Assembly: GCA_033297205.1 (NCBI GenBank)
Contig: MU859235.1
Span: 1 to 64,000, forward strand
Direction: 5' to 3'
Length of the DNA: 64,000 nucleotides
Source: Pseudoneurospora amorphoporcata
Taxonomy: Eukaryota > Ascomycota > Sordariomycetes > Sordariales > Sordariaceae
A program made the translations under genes and the position numbers. Within the stretch, counting starts at the first letter, position 1. Every line of letters starts with the position of its first letter. Shown here one piece after another: positions 33,589-42,833 of the stretch. The notes under the pieces are model-generated. The model ran no database searches, was not told the origin of the DNA, and worked only from the letters and a program-made list of their open reading frames with translations.

Positions 33589-35357
33589 ATGGCCCTCGTA
33601 ACCCAACTGGCGCACTCCGCCTCAGCACTCGCCCCATTATTGCTGCCCTCCATCGCAGCCATCATCGCCTTGGCCCTCTTCCAGCGCTTCTTTGCGCCGA
33701 ATCCACTGTCCAACATCCCGACTGTCGGAGACCAAGAATACCCTGGATACGAGAAGAAGAGACAGGCGTATCTGACTGGAAAGGCAAAGGATCTTTATGT
33801 TGAGGGGTATACCAAGGTTTGTTTGTCTTTCTTTCCCGGATGCACTGTCCGATGTTAATGGCAGATAAAGGAAGCCTGGAGAGGGCTGACGCAAAACACA
33901 CACAGTTCAAACATGGCCTCTTCCGCATCGTCACTCCGAACGCGGGCAACGTTATTGTCGTTTCCCCGAGCTTTTTGGGCGAGCTGAAGAAGTTGCCGGA
34001 TGATGTGGTGAGCTTTGATGCTGCTCTTGATGATGTGAGTCTTTTGTTTCCCCCCCTCGCATATCGCCCAAAAACAACTACTAATAAGGCCCCCCAGTTT
34101 ATGCACACAAAATACACCCTCATCCCCACGCACGAAGCCGTAATCCCTCACACGGTCAAATCGTCACTCACCCCCTCGCTCCCTCGTCTCAACCCGCAAA
34201 TCTCCCAAGAGGTGCAAATTGCCTTTTCGCAAGAAATTGCCCCCCTCATTTCCATGTCTCAGGCGGCCTCGGAGTCAGAGTGGGCCCCCATCAACATCAA
34301 CTCCAAGCTCCTCCGCATCGTCGCCAAGGTTTCCGGACGCATCTTCATCGGCCCCGAGCTCTGCCACGACGAGCGCTACCTCGAGGCCGCGGTGGGATAC
34401 ACGGTCAGCGTCATGGAGGCGCAGCGGGCCGTGGAGAAGATGAACCCGTGGCTGCGGCCCTTTGCGGCATGGCGGTTACCTGAAGTGAAGAAGTTGGCCG
34501 AGATGGAGAAGGACGCCACGGCTTTTCTGAGGCCTGTTGTCGAGGCCCGTAGGGAGAAGCAACGGAAGGGAGAGGAGGAGGAAAGGGATAATGACATGTT
34601 GCAGTGGCTGATGGATTCCGCGGACCAGGGACAAGGAAAGGCGCACGGCAAGTGGGGAGAGGACACGACCACCACGCGCAAGTTGGCGAGATTGCAGCTT
34701 GCTATTAGCTTTGCTGCCATCCATACCACCACGTTGGTGACCACGCACGCGGTCTACAGTCTTGCTGCGGACAAGGGATTGCAGGACACGCTGCGGGAGG
34801 AGGTTCGGTCCGTCCTCAAGGAGCATAGTGACGGCGTGTTCACCACCTCGGCCCTGCAAGCCATGAAAAAGACGGATTCCTTCCTCAAAGAGACGATGCG
34901 CTTCCATCCCCTCGGCCAAACCTCCTTCAGCCGCAAGGTGCTCAAGACCTTTGTCCTCTCCAATGGCCAAGTCATGCCCAAGGGATCAACCATCCAAGTG
35001 CCCAACTACGCCGTCTCGCGGGACCCCGACGTGTACCCAAACCCGGACGTGTTTGACCCCTTGAGGTTCTACAACCTGCGGAACGAAGCCAGGGGTAAAG
35101 GCGAGGTGGAACAGGCGGCGACGAACCAGTTTGTTAGCGTCAATAAGGAGTTTTTGACGTTCGGGTATGGTAGACATGCTTGCCCGGGGAGGTTCTTTGC
35201 GGCGAACGAGATCAAGATGATTTTGGCGAATCTGGTGATGACGTATGAGATGGGATTGGCGGAGGGCGAGACGGAGAGGTACAGGGATTGGGATATTGCG
35301 GCGGGGACGATTCCGGATCCGACCAAGAATGTCATGTTTAGGAGTCTGGTGGTGTAG
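33589..35357 (+). CDS. Cytochrome P450, membrane-anchored, ent-kaurene-oxidase-like group
   Basis: Exons are 33589-33816, 33906-34034 and 34098-35357, with introns of 89 and 63 nt; the product is 538 aa. The second intron is a multiple of three and could be mistaken for coding sequence, but GTGAGT, an ACTAAT branch and CCAG are clear. There is an N-terminal membrane helix (about 12-35), the I-helix FAAIHTTTLVTTHA, ExxR in ETMR, and the haem loop FGYGRHACPG with Cys near 481. The layout matches fungal P450s of the ent-kaurene oxidase/LovA-like group, which oxidise terpenes or polyketides at the ER. The substrate is unknown. Its end is 40 bp from the convergent gene 35398-35904. Confidence 0.9.
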
Positions 35358-35397
35358 TAGGTCAAGTAGCCGTTTGGACTGGACCTCAAGTCGTCAT

Positions 35398-35904
35398 TCA
35401 TTCACCAAAGTGGGCAGCAACATGATGAGCAACCGCGGTAGCATCACCCCGGAAATCCGCACACACCGGGCATACCGATTCAGGTTCCTCTTGAGGCTCA
35501 ACGGTAGACGTCCCCCCTTGTGCTTGTCCAGCTCGTCTTCCCTTGTTCGGCTTGGCCGGCTTGATATACGCATCCAGGCCGAACTGCGTCGGCGGTGGAG
35601 GTTGGGCATGTCCGGCTCGGTCTGGACGTGAAGAACCCCCGGGTTGGCGTGATGGAGAGTCAAAGGTGGCATTGAAGGATTCCATGTCGGCGCCTCCACC
35701 ATCGCCAGGGTTGCTGTTCATGGACTGCACCCGTCCGACTCGGCCATCAGTGAGCCGGACTTTGATGCCGCGGGGGTGGTTTCCTTTGGTGAGCACATCC
35801 TGAATGTAGCCGGATACGGTGCGGCCGGTGGGTTGGTCGGCTTTGAGGACGATGTTGACGCCGGCGCCGGGGACGACTTGTCGGGTTGTTGGTACTCGAG
35901 GCAT
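35398..35904 (-). CDS. YwbE/DUF2196 family protein with C-terminal zinc finger
   Basis: A single exon encodes 168 aa. Residues 8-65 form the small beta domain of the bacterial YwbE family (VNIVLKADQPTGRTVSGYI ... HPRGIKVRLTDGRVGRVQ). A Pro/Gly/Gln-rich spacer leads to a C-terminal CPVC ... HHVAAH motif that looks like a UBZ-type finger. The function of the family is not established; a fungal fusion to a possible ubiquitin-binding finger suggests a DNA-repair or ubiquitin link, which is inference. The gene converges on the P450 gene with only 40 bp between stop codons, so the transcripts must overlap. Confidence 0.8.
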   Translation of the reverse strand: MPRVPTTRQVVPGAGVNIVLKADQPTGRTVSGYIQDVLTKGNHPRGIKVRLTDGRVGRVQSMNSNPGDGGGADMESFNATFDSPSRQPGGSSRPDRAGHAQPPPPTQFGLDAYIKPAKPNKGRRAGQAQGGTSTVEPQEEPESVCPVCADFRGDATAVAHHVAAHFGE

Positions 35905-36183
35905 GCTTTTATTACCTAGTCGTAGGTTGGTGTTTCTGGGGACAGTGACCTACGTCCTACTATACCTTAGTGATGGCTTCAGTGATGTTTGATGCCCGGC
36001 GGGGCGGGTGGGGGGCATCAACAGTGAATGACGGCCAAGCTTGGCAAATAAGGCACGTGCACGGTCACGTTTTCCCGGGCTCACCTCATTCACCTTGGCG
36101 ACCAGACCTCATCGGCCTCACTGTTGTTGTTGTATTCCATGATTGAGATTCAAGTTGATTCGTGATACCTACCCACCATCTCC

Positions 36184-36758
36184 ATGTCTGCTGCAAATCA
36201 TCATCATCATCATCATCAAGATCCCGAATCCGAATCCGCTGCCAGTGAAACCACCACTCTGCTCCCCACCACCGGTTCTCCCGAACAACCTGAAAACACC
36301 CCCAAAATGAGCACCAGCACCCTTTTCTGGAGAGTCGGAGCCATGTACGGCGCCGCCGCCGTCGGTCTTGGCGCCTTTGGTGCTCACGGGCTCAAGAAGC
36401 GCATTTCTGATCCCAACAAGATTGCCAGTTGGTCGACGGCTGCTCATTATCAGGTATTTTCACCTCCAGTCTCTTTTCTGTGTGATACATGTTCACTTGT
36501 ACTGATGAGACCTACTGCGTATAGCTGGTCCACTCGGCCGTCGTCCTCGTCGCGAGTCATCACCCCGTCGCTTCCGCCCTCTTCACCGCAGGCATGACCA
36601 TGTTCAGCGGCAGCATCTATGCCTTGACCCTCGATACCGAGCGCTTCAGGTTCCTGGGCCCTGTGACGCCCGTCGGAGGTCTGTTTCTGATTGCCGGATG
36701 GTTGGCGCTGGCTTTTGCGTCCAAGGGAACTGCCGTCGCTAGGTTTCCTCGTTTCTAG
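36184..36758 (+). CDS. DUF423/TMEM256 family small membrane protein
   Basis: Exons are 36184-36453 and 36525-36758, with a 71-nt intron; the product is 167 aa. The N-terminus carries a natural run of six His (residues 6-11) and an acidic linker. The DUF423 domain follows, with four predicted membrane helices and the family signature GAFGAHGLKKR (about 65-75) plus TAAHYQLVHS. A second Met at residue 42 (MSTSTLFWR) could be an alternative start, giving a protein closer to the usual family length of about 110-125 aa. The family has no proven function; members occur in bacteria and mitochondria. Confidence 0.9.
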
Positions 36759-37461
36759 ACGTGCTTGAGGGTGATGGTAGGAAGCTCGAGAAGCATGAGG
36801 ATTCACCAAGGTCTGTGTAATACTGTATGTACATCTATTTTATGAGAACAATACCCAACTCGATATTCACTTTAAAGGTTCGGATGCATCGGCGACAGTT
36901 CAGTATCCAGCACACCGGCGGAGGAGGTGATTGACGGCTGTCTTCTCGAAACACGCGTCTTCACCATTTACCTGGCCATTCTGTTTGCCCCACGGCCTCA
37001 TCATTGCCCGGGGAAGAACCTCGTCGAGGACGGAGACGGAACATGGCTGTTTTGACTTCATTGTCCGGGTTAGGGTTCACATTTCTCAAGTGATTATGTC
37101 ATCTTGCGGGCCGGCCGTTGAGGTGCTCAATGGGCAATGTTTTGACCCCCCTTTTGGCGTTTGTCGGCCATCACTACGGTGATCGCACGAGGCCTTTTGT
37201 TTTCGTATTTCGTGAATCTCCTCGTTTGCCCATCATGTCCAGTCGTCGTCCAATATCACTAGCCTTTTTCATCGTGAATAATTGTCTCACCTTTGGAACA
37301 ACGGATTGATTAATCTGCACGTTCAGCTCGTCATCAAATCGCATCGATACCAGACCCCCCCTCAATTCCCCAACTTCCCCTCTTCCTCCAAAAGTCCCAA
37401 CATCAACAACCACAACACCATCATCAGCACGCACGCATAACCGCCGGCCTTACCTTACGCC
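36759..37461. other. Intergenic region
   Basis: 700 bp of 3' and 5' flanking sequence. Nothing is recognisable apart from a C-rich stretch just before the next start codon. Confidence 0.5.
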
Positions 37462-38484
37462 ATGTCTTCAGAAACCAACCACCCAATCCAAAAAATCACC
37501 CTCGTCGGCGCCTCCGGCAACCTAGGCCGCGTCCTCCTCTCCCACCTCCTCAATGCTGCAACCAACAACAAAAAGCACAACCTCCAAATCACCATCCTCC
37601 AACGCGCCTCCTCCAAATCCGTCTACCCCGCGGGACATCATCCCCACCTCACCGTCCGCACCGTCCCCGACTCCTGGTCCCTGCCCGACCTCACCTCTGC
37701 CCTCCGGGGCCAACAAGCCGTAATCGCCGCTTTCCCCCTCCGCGACCTGCACTCGCACCTCGTGCTCGCCGAAGCCGCCTACGCGTGCGAGACCGTCGTG
37801 CGCTTCATCCCGGCCGACTACGGCAGCGTCGACGCGCGCAGCCCGCTTGCCAGGGACCTGGTCCCGCTGTTTGGCAAAAAAGTACAAGTGAGGGAACTAT
37901 TGGAGAAACTCAGTAAAAACAGCGACGGCGGGCGATTCAGCTGGACGAGTCTCGTCAACGGCCACTTCTTCGACTGGGGGCTGACCAACGGGTTTCTGCA
38001 CTTTTATCCCTTTTTGGATAAAGGTCCGAGGGCGCATATACTGGGTGATGGAAACGCCAAGAGCTCGCAGGCGACGCTGGGACAGGTCGCGCGGGCGGTG
38101 GTGAATATCCTTACGGGCGACAGGGAACATCTTGCCAAGACCAGGAACAGGGTTCTCATGTTGCAGTCTTTCCTTGTGTCGCAGAACGACGTGGTGGATG
38201 TGCTGGAGAAGGTGACGGGCAGGAAATGGGAGAGGGAACAAGTCGATACCCAAGAGTATATCAGGGAGAGGAAGAAGGTGGCTGATCAAGGCGGGGAGGG
38301 GGCCGCCGAGGCCATTGAGGATTTGGTGTTTGCGTTGGGCGTGGTGGAGGGGGATTGGACCAAGAAAAAAGAGTATTCAATGGAGTTGCTTGGCTTGGAG
38401 GAGGAGGATTTGGAGACGGTGGTTAGGAAGGCGTTGGAGGAGAGTGAGGAGGGGAAAAAGTTGTTGGCTGAGAGCGGGAATTAG
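37462..38484 (+). CDS. NmrA/isoflavone-reductase-like NAD(P)-binding protein
   Basis: A single exon encodes 340 aa. It starts with a Rossmann nucleotide-binding loop GASGNLG (about 17-23) after a beta strand, and continues with RFIPADYG and WTSLVNGHFFDWGL, typical of the NmrA-like/PCBER family of atypical short-chain dehydrogenases. The C-terminal 60 residues are rich in Glu and Lys. Members include reductases in secondary metabolism and redox-sensing regulators. Which kind this is cannot be told from the sequence. It is convergent with the P450 gene at 38806-40245. Confidence 0.85.
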   Translation: MSSETNHPIQKITLVGASGNLGRVLLSHLLNAATNNKKHNLQITILQRASSKSVYPAGHHPHLTVRTVPDSWSLPDLTSALRGQQAVIAAFPLRDLHSHLVLAEAAYACETVVRFIPADYGSVDARSPLARDLVPLFGKKVQVRELLEKLSKNSDGGRFSWTSLVNGHFFDWGLTNGFLHFYPFLDKGPRAHILGDGNAKSSQATLGQVARAVVNILTGDREHLAKTRNRVLMLQSFLVSQNDVVDVLEKVTGRKWEREQVDTQEYIRERKKVADQGGEGAAEAIEDLVFALGVVEGDWTKKKEYSMELLGLEEEDLETVVRKALEESEEGKKLLAESGN

Positions 38485-38805
38485 AGGGGCCTTGATAGAT
38501 AGATGGAGTCTTTTGCCTAGCGTAGAGGTAGACAAATATGGAGGTAAAGTAAAATTGACAAGATGAGCAGGCGTAAGATCGGATGGCATGATATTCAAGA
38601 TACCTACCTAACTGAAGTCTGTCTGGTGGAAGAAGAAGCCAAGAAGACGGGGAGCAGCACGTATAGGTATCGGTCAACTCTTATCTAAACAAGAAGCGCA
38701 AGGGTAGTAACAAAAAACAAACGCCAATGGTATTTCCGGTTTCAGTTCAACTACCTAGGTAAGAAGCAAATCCATGCTTCCCACTTTCACTTTCACGTCC
38801 TCGCC
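38485..38805. other. Short convergent intergenic region
   Basis: 320 bp between two convergent genes. No feature is seen. Confidence 0.5.
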
Positions 38806-40245
38806 CTAAGCCCTCACCCTCGGCTTAACCCTCACCCTAAAGCCCACCGGCCGAATCTGGAACCAGCCATCCTGCCTAAACTCGTACCCCTCATCCGCCA
38901 TTTCAAAGTCGACCTCATGAATCAATCTCGCCGTGACAATCTTGAGGAAATTCTTGGCCCATTCTTTACCAATACACTCCCTCTTGCCATTCCCGAACCA
39001 CTTCTTCACTCCCTTCGGTAAGCCATCAAACTCGTCGCCCATCATACGTTCCGGCTTGAAAGCCAGCGGGTCCTCAAACACGGCCGGGTCGCGGTTGACG
39101 CCTGCCAGCACGATGATGAGCTTTTGGTCGTGCGCGACTTGGTATTTAACCCCCTGCAGAAGGATGGGCGACTTGTCGGCTTTGTTTGGCCGGGGGATGG
39201 GCTCGATGTTGAAGCCTGGCGCGGCGCACGAGAGACGGAGGGTTTCGCGGGTGATGCCTTGGATGTACTTTAATTGAGACAAGTGTTCGTCTTTGAGCGG
39301 GCCGGCGCCGATGACGCGGTCGAGTTCTTGGCGGGCCTTGGTCACGACTTCGGGGTTCTGCAAGAGGTAGTATATGGTGGCGGTTATGGCGCAGGGGGCG
39401 GTGGCGGAGCCGATGGGCATGGAAACAATCTCGTCGAGGACTTCGGACTCGGAGAGTCCCTTGTCGGTTTCGGGGTCTTTGGCGTTCATCAAGGCCCAGA
39501 GCATGTCCTGCTTGTCTGTGGGGTTCTCTTGACGGTATTTCACCGTGTCGGCGGCCCAGGTGCGTAGAGTCTTGGTGGCCTTTTTGAACTTCGAGGAGTA
39601 GAGGAGCCAGTTGACGAGACCGGGGCGGGTCGGGCGCATAATGGCTTCGGAGACGGCGTCTTCCATGGCTTGGATGACGGGGTGGCCACCGGCTTGGATG
39701 CAGTTGAGTTTCTGGCTGAAGAGGGTGAGACTTGTGGCTTCGAGGTTGAGGAGATTGAGGTCGACGAGAGGCTCGAGGACGTTGTTGTCGCCAAGGGACG
39801 ACCATTTCTGGATAAGCTCGGTTGCGCAGAGGTTGATATCGTCGGTGTAGGTTGAGACGACCTGAGGGGTGAGGAGGGGAGCCATGATGCGGTGATGGAT
39901 TCCCCAGCTTTGTTCGTGGTGAAAGGCTGTGAAGAGGGAGGCATGGACTGTGGCGCGGATCTCGACGATGGGACCGCCTACGTATTTCCGGAAGCGTTGT
40001 TCATCGCAGAGCTCTTCGGCGAGGGCGGCGCTGGCGACAAAGACGATGGTCTTGCCAAGGATCTTGACCTGGAAGATTTCGCCTGAAGGTGTTAGCTGGC
40101 GTAACTTTATTTGACGTCTGGACCGTGGGACTCTACCATATTTCTCTGCCAGTGTCTTGAGGGACCACCATGTGTTGGCAGGTGTGATGTCAAAGAGGTT
40201 TCCCAGCACTGGGACTCCAGGTGGTCGTGGGATTGGCGTCGACAT
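38806..40245 (-). CDS. Soluble CYP505-like P450 haem domain without reductase, atypical I-helix
   Basis: Exons are 40245-40137 and 40082-38806, with a 54-nt intron; the product is 461 aa. There is no membrane anchor; it starts with PIPRPPGVPVLGN, as the haem domains of P450foxy/BM3-type fatty-acid hydroxylases do. ExxR (ETLRL), the PERM motif and the haem loop FGNGKRECIG (Cys near 406) are present. The protein stops after the haem domain, so no reductase is fused. The I-helix reads PIGSATAPC at about 259-267, where CYP505 proteins have an acidic residue before the oxygen-activating Thr; here it is Ala263. This may mean a non-monooxygenase reaction or dependence on peroxide, which is inference. 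Confidence 0.9.
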   Translation of the reverse strand: MSTPIPRPPGVPVLGNLFDITPANTWWSLKTLAEKYGRVPRSRRQIKLRQLTPSGEIFQVKILGKTIVFVASAALAEELCDEQRFRKYVGGPIVEIRATVHASLFTAFHHEQSWGIHHRIMAPLLTPQVVSTYTDDINLCATELIQKWSSLGDNNVLEPLVDLNLLNLEATSLTLFSQKLNCIQAGGHPVIQAMEDAVSEAIMRPTRPGLVNWLLYSSKFKKATKTLRTWAADTVKYRQENPTDKQDMLWALMNAKDPETDKGLSESEVLDEIVSMPIGSATAPCAITATIYYLLQNPEVVTKARQELDRVIGAGPLKDEHLSQLKYIQGITRETLRLSCAAPGFNIEPIPRPNKADKSPILLQGVKYQVAHDQKLIIVLAGVNRDPAVFEDPLAFKPERMMGDEFDGLPKGVKKWFGNGKRECIGKEWAKNFLKIVTARLIHEVDFEMADEGYEFRQDGWFQIRPVGFRVRVKPRVRA

Positions 40246-42072
40246 TGTGGTGATGGTGGTTTCTGAGGGTCAGGCAATGAGAGAAGCACAAGAGGTGTTA
40301 CCCTTATACATAGCTTTTCATGCCACTCGGTCCACCTGAACGACGCCGTTCATTCCAGTGACACAGCCTTTTCTTCCCCAAGCCACTTGTGTTTTTCTCC
40401 TTGCCTCTTGTCCGTCTTTTCGACCCGCCATTGCGCAAACTCTGAGACATTGTACGTAGGGGGTAAACCAATGGTAGTGCTCGGAATCATGATAACTCGA
40501 CGTCGTGTAGCGTTGGAGGTCGGAAGGGGGTGATGTGTTGAAACATGCATCTCGTAGCTCCAGTCGGTTGCTGGTTAGGTATTAGGGTGATGGACGGCAT
40601 GTTATTGGCGATGGGAATGATTGGGGCTCTCGGACCCAAAGCTATCCTGAAACGGCAAAGCTGAAGAAAATCGTGGAGCTGATGTTGAGAGCTAAAAAGT
40701 GGCTGCTGTCTTGTCTGCTCGGCTGGCTTCAATATGCAACTAGCTCCAGGGCAATGGGAGGGACAGGAACATATTGGCACTGGCGATGCGCTCGAGGGAG
40801 GACTGAACAAAAATGAATTGGTATATTTGGTGCCGTTGTAGCGCTAGGTAAGTATGGTCGCTGTGGACTCAGTTCTTGTTCGACATTGGGTAAGGTAGGT
40901 AAGGTATTGTTCTGCAGTGAGAGGGAGTAAAGGTCGGGTGGAAGAAGATGCGATGCCCTGCTGTGTTGACGATGCAAAGAGAGTGGAGTGTGCCGGACTC
41001 TGGAGAATTTCTACAGCGGAGCAAACACTAAGACCACAGCGGGCAAGGGTCCGAAAAGGCTGGGGTGGTCTGTGCTCGGCAATTGCTAATCGCATATGCT
41101 CGAGTATGAGGTGGTGATATTTGCATGCGGCGTTGCTATTATCTTGCTCTTCAATCGGTTTCCAGTTTAGTCTTCAAGAAAGCAACATGTACAATGCCTT
41201 TGTAAGACTTTTTGAGTTTCCATTGTTGCTGCAGCTGGTGTGCACTCTCCGCTCCTAGAGCCAAAGTAGGTCGGTATTGAAGACCGCACAGACCACCACC
41301 TCATGCATCGGCCATCCAGGTCCTCTTCTGTGAGAGGTCCATTGACAAGCCCTTTGACAACGACACGGTTACGGCGCGAACAGTTGAAAGATTGAAGCAT
41401 CGTGGAATGTTCGAAGTCGGGAAAGAGGAATGCTTTAAAGGACAAAATAGGGTTTCGTCACTAATGGTGTTCCTCCAATTGGCCATACGGGTTAGGGTTG
41501 AACCTCGGCAAGGAAATGTAAACAAGTACGCATCATTGACATTCAGTTGTTTGCTGACATTTTCAGGCTTTCAGTCCTCTCCAAATGGTCGTTAAGTATT
41601 CTGGACTGAATCCAGACCGGATCTTCGCTTTCCCCACGTCAATCAGGCGGAGCAGCCCAAATGCCAAGACATGGTGAAAGGACAATGACGTCATCACCAC
41701 TTCAACACCACCAAAAGGCAATACGACTTCTAATAGATCGTCACGGTTCCTGAGGTGAACCATAACAGAGCCAAGGTGCTCCTTCCCAAACACGAGAGGA
41801 GTAACGGACGAAAAGTCGTACAAAAAGCCCCGGGCGAATCACTGGAAACCATTTACATATCGATGACCATGGGACGGAAAATGTATCATGGAGCTGTCAT
41901 GATGCAGTAGTGCAGTGCAGGCTGGCCATGCAGTGACAGCAGTTAACACTTGCCTGGAACAGAAGGAATATAAACAAACCACTCCCCCTCAATTTCCAAG
42001 GTCAAACCATCCCAACTACACCACCAACCCAACCAAAGCACCGTGTCGCCATCATCACAAACCACCACATAC
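40246..42072. other. Intergenic region
   Basis: 1.8 kb of divergent upstream sequence for the P450 and hemerythrin genes. No coding region is supported. Confidence 0.5.
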
Positions 42073-42833
42073 ATGTATCGCCTCGTTACCCATACCGGTC
42101 TCAGACAGGTCCCCAGAAGCATCGCCAACAACGCTGGCCGTCCTGCTGCCCTGGCAACCCCTCGCTTCGTTCAGCCCATCGACATCCGCACCATCATGAG
42201 CTCCTCCTCGGGCGTCAAGGTCTCAGACCGCATCAAGCACGACCATGCTGAGCTCGAGCACCAGTACAACAACATCATTGCTGCCAAGGATGACGACACC
42301 AAGGTCCGCTGGCAGAACCAGTTCATCTGGGAGCTGGCCCGCCACTCCATCGCCGAGGAGATTGTAGTCTACCCGGCCTTTGAAAAGTTTGTTCCCAACG
42401 GCAAGCAGATGGCCGACAAGGATCGTGCCGAGCATCAGACTGTATGTCCCCTTTTCTATCTCCTCACCTTCCAGACCCAGGTTAATGACCATCAAAACAA
42501 CAGGTCAAGAACCTCCTCTACGAGTTCCAAAAGATGACTCCCTCCAACTCGGACTTCCGCCCCACCCTCGACAACCTCTGGGCTGCTCTCTCCAAGCACA
42601 TCAAGGAGGAAGAGCGCGAGGATCTCCCTGCTCTCGAGCAACATATCGACGAGGCCTACTCGGGCAAGCTGGCCTCCAGCTTCAACACCACCAAGCACTT
42701 TGTCCCCACCCAGAGCCACCCCAGCGCTCCCGACAAGCCTCCCTATGAGACGGCCGCTGGTTTGCTGGCCACCCCGTTGGACAAGCTCATGGATATGTTC
42801 AAGAAGTTCCCCAAGGAGGATACGAAGGCTTAA
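42073..42833 (+). CDS. Hemerythrin HHE-domain protein, probably mitochondrial
   Basis: Exons are 42073-42441 and 42504-42833, with a 62-nt intron; the product is 232 aa. The first 40 residues are rich in Arg and lack acids until about 38, as in a mitochondrial presequence. A second Met at about 42 (MSSSSGVKVSDRI) could give a cytosolic form. The four-helix HHE domain has KHDHAELEHQY, WELARHSIAEEIVVYP, DRAEHQTVKNLLYE and LSKHIKEEEREDLP, with His and Glu spaced to bind a di-iron centre. Fungal members are linked to iron, oxygen or nitrosative stress, but the role here is not shown. Confidence 0.9.

Noticed and set aside
29536..40245. Transcription factor, two P450s and a reductase as a biosynthetic gene cluster
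   Set aside because: There is no backbone synthase within the interval, and conserved non-metabolic genes (YwbE-like, TMEM256) are interspersed; the PKS is 20 kb away beyond complex I genes.
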